Assembly (NCBI GenBank): GCA_964036045.1 | Contig: OZ038389.1 | Location: 68,087,453-68,151,452 of the forward strand | Source: Eutreptiella sp. 'Long Island Sound 2002' | Lineage: Eukaryota; Euglenozoa; Euglenophyceae; Eutreptiales; Eutreptiaceae | Direction of reading: 5' to 3' | Length of the DNA: 64,000 nt | In this document: piece by piece, positions 45,405-58,153 of the stretch | How positions within the stretch are numbered: the stretch's first letter is position 1 | How the letters are laid out: each line of letters opens with the position of its first letter | Program-made: the position numbers and the translations under genes | Notes under the pieces: generated by a model | Databases searched by the model: none | Told to the model about the DNA's origin: nothing | Seen by the model: only the letters and a program-made list of their open reading frames with translations

Positions 45405-46659
45405 TTTTGCGGGTACTAGACGCCTTTTGGCCCCGGGGGGCCACCTGGTCGGGCCAGGTGATATCCTCCCCACCGGGCCCTAGTGGGGGGCCCTCCAAGA
45501 CGCACCTCCTGCCTGGTGGCGGAGTCCCCCGGGTTCACAGAGCTCGGAGCCCCGTCCTTCCCCGGCGTCCCCGTTTCGCCACTCCCCGGTCAGTGCATCA
45601 ATTCGCAGCCGTGGCCGCGGGCGCTTACCCACTGCGTCGCCCCCCTAATGCGTGGTCGCCCGGGGCGCCGGCGCCGCCGGGCCCGTGCTACTGGCTTGTC
45701 GCCAGTGGGACCCCCTTGGGCTGGCGTGGAGGCTGCCTAGCCTAGGGGTTGGGGCGTGGCGCTGTGCGCCACTACTGCCTTGGCGGGTGCAGTGTCCCGT
45801 CTGTGTGTGCGCGGCGCTCGCGGCCGGTTCGGGGGGGTTCGGGCCGGTACCTGGTGTTGTGTCTCCCCTTCTTCCCCCTTCCCGCCCCGCGTGTTCCGCG
45901 CTGCGTGTGGCGGGCCGTCCCGTCCGGGTGTCCCTTATCCTCGCTCGCTGGTACGCCATTCCATGCGGTCTGTGCGCTCCGCGCGCTCGGTCCGGTTGCC
46001 CTTCTGGTGGTCCCCGCGTATCCTTTTCGTGTGTGTGCGCTCGCGCTCTCGCGGTGTCGGCTCCCCGCTGGGTGGTGTGGCGCGCGCATCTCGCGTGGTC
46101 CCGGCACTGGGCGCTGGTAGGGCCGTTCCATGTGGTCCGTGCCCCTCCGCGTGTCCTGCCCCGGTCCCGTGCTCCGTCTGGCGTGCTTGGGGGGGGGCGG
46201 TCCGGTCCCGGTTCCCCCCTACTTGGCTTGGGGTTGTGGGGGCGGCGGCAGGGCGTCCCCGGGGGGGTGCCTTCGACCGTTGCGTGGGGCGTTTGGGGTC
46301 TTGCGCTCCTCTTCCCCCGACTGCCCGTCCACCGGGTGGGCTGTCGGGGTCTGCGTTGTGGGCGCGGGCGTGCGATTGTGGGGGCCCCGCTCTGTTCCTG
46401 TGGGGGGGGAGAGAGGTGTCGACTTGGTGTCCAGGCGCCGGTCCGCCGGATTCCCATGACGAGCCCGATGCGCACGGAGCTTCGCCCTGCGGGATGCGTG
46501 GGGGGGTTGGGGTGACCGTGGCTTGAGTGGTGCACCAATGTTCCGGTTCATGGCCCAGCAGAGCACCCCTACCGCGGGCTTACTCTTAGCACAGGGGGAG
46601 GGGGTTGCGGGCGCGTTTGTTCTGTGACCCGGGTGCCAGTGTATCTCAGAAAGCAGCCG

Positions 46660-46717
46660 CCCCGGAGGTAGCGCACCAGGCGCGTACCGCGAAGGAGCTG
46701 GTTCGAACCCCGGGATC
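46660..46717 (+). ncRNA. tRNA-like Pol III promoter element (SINE-like)
   Basis: An A-box-like TAGCGCACCAGG (46,669-46,680) and a B-box GGTTCGAACCC (46,700-46,710) are about 20 bp apart. A cloverleaf does not fold well: the T stem is imperfect and the anticodon loop lacks U33. This is more likely a tRNA-derived repeat than a tRNA gene. Confidence 0.3.
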
Positions 46718-46737
46718 GGTGGTCTCCCACCGATCCC
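46712..46737. other. Perfect 11-bp hairpin
   Basis: GGGATCGGTGG and CCACCGATCCC flank the loop TCTC. It follows directly on the B-box-like motif. Confidence 0.75.
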
Positions 46738-46971
46738 TTCGAATACCGCACGAGGCCTCCCGTCGACCTGTTCGAGTACAGGTGACGGTGCGCACTGCTG
46801 CAGGGGCCGGTTGCTCCCATGTGTTTTGTTTTTCTAGGGTGGGGGGTAAAACGAACGAGACCTCCACCCGATCCACCGGTATCGGTGGTGGCGCGAGTTG
46901 CTGGAGGGGGAGGTGGTTCCCACGTCGCCAACTAGAGAGCTCTACGTGCAGGGATCCCAGGAGCACCAACG

Positions 46972-47035
46972 CCTGGGATCGAACCCCCGCACTGGACGAT
47001 TGAAGACCGACGCTCTCACTACTGGGCCGCGGGAG
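46972..47035 (-). ncRNA. tRNA-like Pol III promoter element, minus strand
   Basis: On the minus strand an A-box-like CGGCCCAGTAGTGAGAGCG (47,011-47,029) precedes the B-box GGGTTCGATCCC (46,975-46,986). The middle resembles a tRNA anticodon arm (GTCGGTCTTCAATCG), but stems mismatch. It is oriented opposite to the element at 46,660. SINE-like relic or degraded tRNA. Confidence 0.35.
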
Positions 47036-48030
47036 TCTCTTACGCAACTTAGGGGTGTCGTCGGCTATGAATCCAGTCCTGAGGGTGGGGCTGTGCGTTG
47101 TGAAGCGTGTTGCGCGTGCCGGGAGGCCCCAGTCCACGTGCACAGGGTCGGGACAGGGGGGGAGGGGGCTGGGTGGGGTGCGGCACCGTCGGATCGCCGA
47201 CTGACGTGCACGGGGGTAAGAGGCGGACAGTAGCACCGCCAGATCGCCGACTGACTGTAGGGCGGGGGGTCGCTCTGCCTCTTTCCGTCCCTCTGCCTTC
47301 CCTGGGCAGGCAACAAAGCGGGCGTCACTGGCGTTGTGCTGTCCATGGGGGGCGTGGCCCCCCATACCACTCCGGTTCGTGCTCACCCGGCTTCTCTGGG
47401 TACGATCTATGCGGCGTCCCGGTGCACCTTCGGCGCACACATACCCGACACCCACACAAACCAACCACGCCCACACTGCCCACCACCCCATCAGCCCACG
47501 CCACGAACACACCCACACGCACGCCCACGCCCGGCCACGCCACCCAGACACTAACCAGGAGCCGCAGCCACCCACGCAAGCGCCACGCCACCACTGCCGC
47601 CAACCACCCGCCGTCAGCCCCCCCCGGACCGGCGCCCTGGGAACCGGGAGCCGACACCGGCACACACCCACACCCACGCACAGCAACCCAGTCAGCCCCC
47701 CCCCCCCCAAAAAAAAACAGAGCCAAACAAGCCAGCGAAAAGAGAGGAGTAAGGGACAGGCAGAGGAAGGGGCCACGGGGGGAGCAGAGGGCAAACACGC
47801 AAGCCCACACACGCGCCCCCCCCCCCCCAGCCAACCCGACCCCGCATGTCCCGCACCCTCCCAGGAACCGCAAAGCCCAAGACCACCCCCCAGGCACCAC
47901 CACAACAGACCACCATGAGGAGCCGCCGAGGACGACACACGACACACCGCCGCCAAACACACGGTCGACACCGACACAAGCCCCACCCCCACAACCCGCC
48001 GCACCCATCGCTGCGGCGCCCCAACACACA

Positions 48031-51000
48031 ATGGTGCCCCCACGGATGCGGTACACCCCAAAAGGCCCCTTCAGCCAGCCGACCAGAGGCCACCACGGGA
48101 CGCACCAAGGCGACGCCGCGGAATACCCACCCACAGTGCGGCCCCGACACCCGCTACCCGCCGGCAACCTACCACGGACCCACCCCACACCCGAGCAAAT
48201 AGCCCCCCCCCCACCGTGGAAACGATACACCCCAGCCACACACCGCCACTCACCACCCGCGGGCACCGCACCGGGACCACAACACGCCCAAGCAGCCACG
48301 ACCCACCGACCCGCGGACCCCGCAAACACAATACCCCACACCACCGGGCCCACCCAACGGCGGGCGGACACCCCCAAGCACCACACGACCACACCCCCCT
48401 GGTTGCGACACTCCAGTCCCGCACACCCCGCCCCAGGGGACCCCAGGCCCCACGCCACACCGACCCCGCACGGGCCACGTACTGAAACACGCCAGGAGGA
48501 CGATCAAGAGACCACGCGGGGCTGCCCCACACCGCCAGAGGACAAACCATGGGCGACAGCCCACCCCACCAGACCTGGACACGGTGCCCCCCCCCCCCAA
48601 CGGGAAGGCCACCACACAGCACAACACCACCATACCGCACCGCACCCCCCTCCCCCACCCGGGGGCACGGGACACCACAGCCCACCAACACAGGAACGAA
48701 GCCGCGCCCCGCCAACTCCGCACCCCACCCCACCGGCACCACCCCTGGAAACCCCGCACACCTCGCGCCAGCTCAACACCCACCACCGGCCACAACCCGA
48801 ACCGCACACAGGGGCAACACCACCGGCCAGGACAGCCACCAGCGTGCAGCCACACACCACAACCACGCCAAACGGCGCGCCTCCCCCGGCGCACGACCCC
48901 GCACCGGCCGCCGCACGTTCCCCGAACACCAGCATCACACGCCCACCGTGCCATGCAACAGCACCCCAGCACGTGAACACGCACGATGACCCCATGGCCC
49001 TGAACATCGACAGCCTGCTAGAACTGGAACTCCAACACACGAGGGACAAGGAGCATCATATGGACCTCACCCCGCCGGAGCTCGAGCCCACAGCAAGCAG
49101 CCCCGCGGACCCCAACCCGCAAAATGCCCCCCCGCGCCCCCCCCCCCCGCGAGAGGGCGCCCTGGACGCACCTGTCCAACGCCCTGCGGCGCCACCACCC
49201 CACCCACGAAGCCAGCAACGGGCCCGCCGAGTACCGGGCGTCACTCGAGCACGACCTGCCCGACGTCACGGGGTCGGGACTCCACGGGTACACCACCGCC
49301 CCCCCCCCTCCAGGCACCCCCACACAAGAAACGGAGGACGAGTACGCCGTCGACGTCACCGACATGACGGCATACATGGAAAGCGTGGAGGACACGGAGC
49401 AAGACACCGTCCTCAGCCTCCTCGCCTACCACAGCTGGAGATGGGGCCACCAGGTCACCCTCCACCGACCGCAGGACGGGCCCCACCAGTGGTCCCCAGA
49501 GCAAACGGCGAAGTGGGACATCGTCCTCCAACTCACCCCCGAGGGCTTCTACACCCTCACGCACAGCGGATTACCCGACGCCGCACCCAATGCACAGGCG
49601 CTGCCGCTGGCCCAGCCCCAGGAGGACGACGCAGACGCACCACCACCGGAGGAATGTAATTGGGACCCCCCCACAGCCACCACCGAACGCATGCCGCACC
49701 GGCTCACCAAACGTCACCTCCCCCACGACTACCATGCCACCAACGACTCGCGGGGACGCCGCACACTGCCCCTGCAGTGGGCATCACCCGAAGGCACCTT
49801 CACGTGGGGGGAAATCCTCCCCGGCGCCGTGGCGCTCACGTACCTGTGGCTCCGGGACGCGGAGACGCACGCGCAGCCCCCCGGCACACACCTCCTCCTC
49901 ACCCTGGAGGGAGAGGCCGCCGTCGAAAACGTCCACACAGCGGAAGGAGAGGACTGCGTGACGGCGAACGCAGACACCGCAGTATGGCTACACGCTCACG
50001 AGCACACCACATCCCCCACCGTAGTACCGGGGTCACACCCCTGGCACGTGGTCATCGTGCGACTGCCCACAGGAGCAGACACAGGAAGCGCCCAACAGGG
50101 ATGGGCGGACAGGTGGGCACACGTGTGCGCCTCCCTGCACGAAGGGCTGCACAGACCCTCCCTCACCAGTCACAACCCCCGAGCCGGCCCCCACCACGGC
50201 CGAATCCCACACCGGGGCGGCCCCCCCCACCGGAGTCTGGGCCTACACGCGCACCCTCCACCGCGAGGCAGCGGAAGCCCTCAAGACCGCCATCTCCAAC
50301 CACCAGGGCCTCGTGCACAACCCCCCCGATAACACACAAAAGGGCTACACCCTATGGTGGCACCACCCTGCGGCAGAAGGGGGCCTGCAACCACCGGCAG
50401 ACCAGCCTAGCATCGGCCCAGACCTCACGGCAATCGCCCGCGCCGTCGCCGCCATGGCCCAGCAAGTTGGGGCGCCACCCCAGTGGGCACCGTCCATCAT
50501 CAAGGAAACGGCGGCACGCCACAACCCAGCTTTCGCACACTTCCGGGGACGCCCCATTCATCCCACCCTACCGGACCTCGACCTCCCCGCCCACGATGCG
50601 TGGGCAGTCCACATGCTCGTGCCCCACGACACCGCGCCCAAAACAGGGGACGCGACGGTACGCGTCACCAAACAACTCCCCAATACCGCACTCCACTACG
50701 ACATACCAACGCCCAACATCATCGTCACCCACAAAGCGGGTCGCGACCACTACTACCTCCAGGCCACGCATGAGCGCTCCCCCATCACCGTATACACCTT
50801 CACCACCTACCCTGGCCTCCAGCCACCGCAACACCACCCGCGCCCGGCATGGAAGCATCCCCTACACGTCGCCCCGACCCCACGCAAAAGGCCCACTCAC
50901 CACGCGCCCCCTCCCGCCGACAGCACCGCCCTCCAAACCGCCCGCAGACGGGCCGCGGCACACCACCAAAGCCACCTGCTCCCACGCATTAACGCTGGAC

Positions 51001-52829
51001 CCGGCACCATCACCGAGGCCACCCACAAAAGCACCTTGAACCTACTGGCTCGCAAGGTACGCCCAAAAATGGCACTGGAGGACACGCTCTGGATATACTA
51101 TGGCGAAGGCCGCACGGCACGGGTGGCGGACCTCCGCAACATCATCCCCCGCCACATCCAGCGAGCGGTAGGGCCCTTCACCGTGTACGCGGTACCGCAC
51201 CCCATAACAGCCCCATGCACCCACTGCAACCCTCGGTGCGCGCTACCATGCGCAGGCGCTCTGCAGCAACACCTGCCCACCCCTACCTACAGGGGGGGCA
51301 TATACCTCGGCACGGTACCCGGGGACCCACACCCCTACCTCCTGCCCGCAGCGGACCGCCACCACGCCATACCACTACACCTTGTCGAGCACCTGGCGGT
51401 GGGACCATCCCCCTTCCAGAAGCGCCCCCCCCACACCCCATCCGACGGACGCCCGCCAGATGAGCCGACACACGCCACACCTGGACCCAAACGCGCCATC
51501 GGACTCCTCACCCTAAAGGCGGAAGCCGCCATCCCCCGAGACCTGGAGGGGGAAAACCACCTCATGGTGGAAGGGCTGACGGAACACGTCCTGATCGCAG
51601 CCATGTACGCCACGGCGTCCGCATCCCGCCTCTCGGAGGACCGCCCCTCCCCACCTCTAGCCCAAGCAGCGCAGGACGCCCCCGACACGGGCCCCACCGC
51701 CGAGGACATCCACCAAATCCTCAACATGCGAGCACCCCCGAAGACCCACCCTGCGGTCCGCCCCATCCAGCTCGTCAGCTGGGACGCCATGGACGCCCCC
51801 CCGACCACCACGGAGGTCCACATCCTCAAACACCGGGACACCTGGTGGACGGTGGAATGGGACGACCACGGCAAGGTCAGACGGGCAACGGCACACGCCC
51901 CCGACGGCGAAGTCCCGCCCCCACCACGCGGAGGAGACCGCTTGCGACTCGCCGCACGCATCCCCCACGCACCAGAGGCAGCCCGGGAAGCGCTGCACTG
52001 CGCCCTCTACTGGGCGCCGGGGGCGCCAGAAGGCCCCCTCCCCCCGGAACGCACCCCAGCGTGGACAGTCCACGCCACCCGCTACACGGCCCACATGCGC
52101 CGCCACGGGGCAGGCACCGGGCACCGGCTCCTCACCTGGCCCACGGACCCGCCCGACGCCCTGCAGGAGGCCGAGGAAGTGCTTGGCCTCATGACCAAGC
52201 AAGTGTTCCAGCTGACGGACCCCGTCCCCACGTCCAAGCCCGACGTCCCAGCCGCCCGCGAACACCCCGTGTTTGCACCGGGCCACGCACCCGTACAGCG
52301 GCCCCAGGGCGCACCTCCCCAACGGGGACAGCCCGCTGCCCGGCGCCGCCAAGGTGCGCAGAAGCGCAAGGCCCCCACACAGGCCAAACCCGCGCCAAAG
52401 CCAAGGGCCAAGCCGAAGAGCTGGACCAAAGAGGAAGCCGCTGCCCTGTATCCCGAATACGCCATCAACACCCGGGTGCAGCTGCCCTTCGAGTACCCCA
52501 CGGCCGCGGGCCCCTCCAAGTGGATATGGGCCGCAGGGGAGGTCAAGCACCGGTACCTCGTCACCGGGGACCACCAGGGGTTCAAGATCCACGTCAAGTG
52601 GGACCCGGCCACCCCCAACGACAAGAAGCTGGGGCGCACCATCGAACTCTGGCGGGACCAAGCCGGTCGTGAGATGGTCCCCATGCAGCTGTGCACCCCC
52701 GACACGGAGCACCTCACCGGCACCGAGTACACGGGCGAAGTCCACAATGCATGGGCCCTACTGCAGCCCCAGAAGTGGAACCGCAGGGCACCCGCAGCAC
52801 AGGGCGTCATCGACCTCCTCGACGCCTGA
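48031..52829 (+). CDS. ORF1 of the giant retroelement (about 1,600 aa, two frame switches)
   Basis: The coding sense continues through three frames: 48,031 to about 49,140, then 49,124 to about 50,225, then about 50,226-52,829. Each switch coincides with a C-homopolymer (49,137-49,150; 50,219-50,228). The N-terminal third is Pro/His/Thr-rich and disordered. The middle is acidic and more globular (DEYAVDVTDMTAYMESVEDT). It contains a Cys cluster CTHCNPRCALPC (about 51,219-51,254). Near the C-terminus a Lys/Pro-rich basic stretch (KPAPKPRAKPKSWTKEE) precedes a possible Tudor/SH3-like barrel (KIHVKWDPATPNDKKL). LINE ORF1 proteins bind RNA and package the template; that role is inferred by position. 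The start is uncertain, since the first frame is open from 47,107. It ends in TGA followed by C. Confidence 0.5.
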
Positions 52830-55800
52830 CGGGGCCAGGGCCGGACACGACCCGCCCCCCCAACTACCGGTCCCCAGAAACCGGCGCCTGCGGAAGCCCA
52901 CGCCCGCATCAACATCCTCAACGAGCCCGCGGTCACCTACGACCCCACCAAGGCCGCCACACTGCAAGCCATGCCCGGGCCGCACCCCCAAGGCGCAGAC
53001 CTCCTGGGGTTCCTGGAGCAAGCCCTCCGCAGAGCGGACCAACCCGAACCAGCACCGATCCTGGCCCCGGAGGGGAACAAATATCACGCCCACTGGGAAC
53101 GGGGGGTACCCCTCTACCACAAGACGTCGGTCACGGTACATGCCCACCCCGACCTCGGAGTGGATGGTCGCCTCGGGGCGTACGAGTGCGTGGGGCCCGG
53201 ATGGCAGCTAAACGTGCTACTCACGCACGTCCCGTTCGGGGAGGAGACCAAGGACTTCCTGGACACCCTGAGCCTGGCGTACCGCCGACTCTCCCTCCTG
53301 GCACCAACAATCATCATAGGCGACCTAAACGCCGCCCCCACCGACGACGACCGCACTGGCCCACCCACAGCCACCGACACAGCTGTCCGGGACGCCATGC
53401 ACCAACTGGGCCTCACCGACCTCACGGCAAGACTCACCGGCACACCCTCCCATTACCCCCACCAAGCCGGCACCCACCCATCCCGCATCGACACGTGCTA
53501 CGGGGACCCAACCACGGTGCGCGTCCACGAAGCAGCCTACGGGGACCTCCCGCCCACAGGCACGGGCCACCGGCCCCTCTACATCGACCTCATCATCCCC
53601 AACCTACCCCCACCCGGGGCCACCCTGCCAGACGACACCCTCCCACCCACACTGCAGTTCCCGGCCGAGGACGACCACGGCACCTGGCACAGGTATAACA
53701 GGGCCCTACACGCCATCCTGCGCCGCCCGGGTGCACCGACACTCACCACCGCCATGCGCCGGGCGGCACAAGCATGCGGCATGGAGCGTGACACCAACCA
53801 CACGGGAGCACCACCAGACCTCACCCTCCAGCAACTCGTCCATGACATCTGGACCACGAAAGGGGAAATCGCCACCCTGCTACGCCCCAGCACACCGGAG
53901 GCACGAGACCGGGACGCCCACCTCCGTGCGCTCCTCACCACCCGCCGCCACCAACTCCAGGAATGGCACGCCAACCGCATAGCGGCCGCAGCCCAAGAAC
54001 GCGAAAGATACGGCAGAAACGACACGCCGTACAAGTCCCTACGATACGTCAGCCGCATCCTGGAGGACACGGGGCGCCGTACCATCCACGCGGTACGCAC
54101 CCCCGAAGGAGGCCTCACCAATGACCCCGACGCCGTCCTCCAGGCAGTCCTGGACAGCTTCCAGGCACAACACGGGGACGCCCTCCCCGAGCTCGACCCC
54201 CACACCAGAAACACCATCCGCGAGCATGTGCCCAGGGTCTTCAACCGGGAACAGCGGCGCGCCATCGAACACGACCCCTTCAGCATCTCAGAACTGCCAC
54301 GCGCCCTAGACCGCCTGAAGAAGGGGGTCGTGCCCGGCGTCGACGGTTTGCCGGCCGAAGCGTACCAACGTCTCACCCTGCCCATCAAACGCCGCCTGGC
54401 AGCCCGCCTGTGGGACATCGTCACGGGCGCCACGCCCATCCCCCCTGAGTGGGCAAACCTGGTCCACCCCCTCTACAGAAAGGGGGACTGGGCGCAGCCG
54501 GGGAACTGGCGGCCCATAGTCTGCGCCACCACCGAGGTCAAGCTGGTGTGGACGCTCATCCTAGGCCGCATCGCGCCAGCGGTCTTCGCCCACGTGCCCG
54601 CCAGCATGTGGGGAGCCATGGCCGGCAGGTCCCCCCACGAGGCCATCTTCCTCCAGGACACCGCACTGGACATGAACCCCTACGAGATGATCATCGCCTC
54701 CCTCGATGTCCAAGGCGCGTTCCCCCACGCCCCACACCGGCTCCTCACGGAGGTATGGGATGCCATGGGCCTCCCATTTCTATCCTTCATGACCGGGTAC
54801 ATCCAGACCCGACTCTACGCCGTCATCACGGCCGCGGGCCTCACCCCCTGGACCGGCACAGACAGCGGGGTCCCCCAGGGAGGCGCCGAAGGCCCCTTCC
54901 TCTACCTCCTTCTCACCCTGCCACTGGCATTCGAGCTAGAACGGGTATACCCGGGGTACGCCCCATACCCGCTACGGTCCCCCCTCATCAACTTCGCAGA
55001 TGACAACCTCCTCACTACGGCCACCCGCCACCGCGACCCTGAGAACGCAGGGCTACCAACGACCACCGAACAAGCGTCCGCCATTCTCCAACTCACCACA
55101 ACCTACCTGGACGCCCACCAGCTCCTAGTGCACCCCCGCAAATCGGTCGGGCTGGCCGACGCCAAGACCCCCACCCCCCACATCTGGAAAGGCGAACCCC
55201 TACACCCGGAAGACACCACAGTCCACCTGGGAGTCACACAGGCCACGCGGCACCACCACATCACACTCCCAAGCAAGCCAGAAGAGCGCCTCGCCCGGCT
55301 ACCCCAAATTGCCAGGGGGGACCTCCTGTCTACGCAGGGCCTGGCGTACTTCATGGAAGCAGTGCTCAACGCGGCCATCGGGTACCAAGCCCTGCACCTC
55401 CCGCGCCCCCAAGACGCACTACGCCGCGCTCGACAGCAAGTGACGAAGGCATGGGCGCAACACGGAGGCTGGCCCACGTCTTTCCCCAAGGAGGCCATGA
55501 TGGCCCACTGGCGCTACTACGGAGACAATACGGGCGCCCTGGTCGACATGGCCTATGCCAAACACACAGCACACCTCCTACACAGGGTAACACACAACCA
55601 CCAACCAGAAGTTCGCGAGGCGGCAGCCATACGCATAAAAGAAGCGCAAATGGCCCGCAACACCTGCCCCCGGTGGATACTGTCGCAACACGGCGTCTCC
55701 AACCCCGTGGGCACTGGCATCTGGGCCCAGCTACAACTCCTCCTACCGCACCACACACACGCCATCCTGACAAACCACCACTGCGATCAACAGGGGCCAC

Positions 55801-58153
55801 TCGTGGCCACACACACCGACATCCAGCGACGCCCGGCAGGCGAGGTGGACACCCTGCGCCTCGTAGGGGCCACCATCACCATAGTGTATATCACCCCAAC
55901 ACAGATGAAGATCATGGCCCAATGCGACGCCCACCACGCCCCGTTCCTTTCCGACCCACAATGGCCAGCACGCCACGTCTTCCAAGCGTACCTCCGCGCA
56001 TGTGCTACGAAGGCAGGGCGCGACATGCCGGGGCCCAAGGACATCGACACGGCGTACACAGCCTTCCAGCGCCAGCACCCCCGGCCCCGCCCGAGCGAGC
56101 ACGAGACCCCCAACGACGGCGGCACGACGCAGGGGGAGCCCACCCCGTCAGCTGAAGGCTGGACACCACCCACCATCCTGCTACTAGCACCAAACGGCCA
56201 CAAACATGCTACCCGCACTGTCCAGCGACACCATGCCCCCTGGTCCATCCCCAAACACAATGCACCGGAGACCGATGTACCACCAGTCAGACACAGTGAC
56301 CAGGGCGTACCACGCACGTGCTGGCACTGCGGCCCGGCAGCCCTCGACACTCCGTGGCCCCTGCTGCACCTCATCTCCACCCACTACCGCACCCCCACCG
56401 CCGCCGCCACCGCCGACCAGCAGGCATGGCTCTCCCCCTGGTTTCACACGGTACCCCCAGACCACCCGGCGCACGTAGCCTGGACCCGAACACCCACGGC
56501 GACATGGACGTTCACCAACGAGCGGGCAGACCCGGACAGCGTAGCCATGGAGTACGACCGCTGCGACCCACACCGCGCAGGACCTCAGGAGGCACCCATG
56601 CGCCCCGTACAGCACAAATGCCCCACCCTCCGCGGCGACAAAGACGACAAGGAGCGGCGACAGACCATCACGTGCCAGAAGTCCCACCCCAATACGGGAT
56701 ACCTCTTCCACCTGATGTACGCGTATATCACCCAGGGACGCCCAGACAGGGGCCTCCTCCGCCTCACTCCACGAGCCCAGGCCATCATCACCCAGGGGAT
56801 AGGCGTCTATGCAGCGCCACTACTGCAACCCACGCAAATCACCGCCAGAACCACCCAGGGGACCCCATCTACGTCTATCACCCCACAGCAATCGCTCGCC
56901 TACCCATACCCAGCGACACCGACATCATCTACTTCACTGACGCATCCGGCACCCAGCAACGCACCCCCACGGTCGGTTGCGCCTCCGTGCGCATCACCCG
57001 GCACACGGACGGCCTCCACGCGGAACACCACACCGGGACCACCATCTTTGGGGCGTCCTCCCACGGCGAACTGCGCACCATGGCAGACGCCGTCACCGCC
57101 ACCCCGCCACCCACGACGGTCCGGCCCCGCAACATCTGGGTAGTCGTGGACGCCACGGTCGACATCCACCTCACCAGGCGCCTTGCGGACCTGCCCCTCC
57201 ACAAAGCACTCGAGTCCGGCCTCACCACACAAGCGTTGGGACTATCGATGGCCTTCAAGGGCATGCACCCCCAGGACGCCCTACACATCGTCAAGCAGGA
57301 GTCACACCGCTACGCATACGGCAATGGACGCGCAGACACGCAGGCCAAACACCAGAACACCAACCACACCCCAGGGCTCGAACGCGTGCGACTGGACACC
57401 CCTCACCACAGCCACCTGCAGCACCCGCCTCCGATACCCCTGGCCACACAGCCCCCCCAATGGATGCCCGAGGACACGCCGTACACGGATCGAGACAAGC
57501 AGTACCACTACCCCACACCCATCCAGCAACTGGCCACCACACTGGGCCACCCAGCGAACACCGAACTCCTCCGACGCCTCGAAGACTCCGTCCACACCCC
57601 CCTCTACTACTCCGCCCTGCGCCCAGATAGCCTCCCAGCACACCTACAAAAGCCCCGACTCCAACTCGCCCTCGAACAACTTCCCCTCCTCACCCGATAC
57701 CACCGATGGTATACGCGCCGCTCGATCCACGTCCCCGCAGGACACACCAAATGCATCTGCAGCCACGCGGAAGAAGAAACATGGGACCACTTCAAGGCGT
57801 GCCCCCTGTACAGAGGACTGGACACCCTCACAGACTGGAACCCAACCCACACCATCGCACAGCACGCCGGATGGCTGGCGCAGTCCCCGGCGACCCAGCA
57901 ACTCACCACCGTCCTCAAGCAGACAGAGGTGCTCGAGGCAGTCCGCAGGGGACTCGTCCCCACTGCGGTCTACACCTTGCTACGCACCCACGCGGAGGAC
58001 CCCCAGGCCACGGCGGCGCACATGCAGCGGACGGCCGTTGCCAAGACGGCGGAGCAGCTCACATACCGCACCCACAAATACCTGCAGCATGCGGCAACCC
58101 TGCCCCCAACAGAAAAAGCCCACCTCCTCAAACTCCTGTTCTACCAACCATGA
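52830..58153 (+). CDS. ORF2: endonuclease - reverse transcriptase - RNase H - Zn knuckle
   Basis: Core enzyme of target-primed reverse transcription. AP-endonuclease-like residues appear in order: ARINILNEPA (52,902-52,931), ADLLGFLEQAL (catalytic Glu, about 53,000), IIIGDLNAAP (53,309-53,338), SRIDTCYGD (about 53,480) and GHRPLYIDL (53,565-53,591). RT motifs: GVVPGVDGLPAEAYQ, RKGDWAQPGNWRPIV, SLDVQGAFPHAP (54,699), SGVPQGGAEGPF (54,864), and FADD at 54,992-55,003 in place of the usual YADD. RNase H: IIYFTDASG (Asp 56,939), SSHGELRTM, NIWVVVDATVD, GNGRADTQAK. A C-terminal CICSHAEEETWDHFKAC knuckle follows. The first ATG is at 52,971, but the endonuclease begins upstream in the open frame. The RNase H lies in another frame; the switch is near 56,850. 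Confidence 0.75.

Larger units (their letters stand above)
45405..47330. other. G/T-rich segment with hairpins and tRNA-like elements
   Basis: The + strand becomes G/T-rich, opposite to the neighbours. It contains a CCACCTGG/CCAGGTGG-type inverted repeat at about 45,440-45,460 and several further hairpins. Long frames on both strands (45,652-46,515 plus; 45,645-46,538 minus) lack domain motifs. It may be the 5' regulatory region of the giant element or an inserted repeat. Confidence 0.35.

Noticed and set aside
45645-46538. 297-codon minus ORF and 287-codon plus ORF in the G/T-rich segment
   Set aside because: They overlap each other and reflect composition only. Products are Arg/Pro- or Gly/Val/Cys-rich without motifs.
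46660-47035. Functional tRNA genes
   Set aside because: A- and B-box motifs are present, but acceptor, T and anticodon stems mismatch, and the plus-strand anticodon loop lacks U33.
48071-48984. Minus-strand ORFs over ORF1
   Set aside because: Shadows of C-rich coding DNA, giving Gly/Val/Trp-rich products. The plus strand shows consistent coding sense.
51657-52936. Minus-strand ORFs of 362 and 284 codons over ORF1
   Set aside because: Antisense shadows. The plus-strand frame is continuous and ends with a globular domain.
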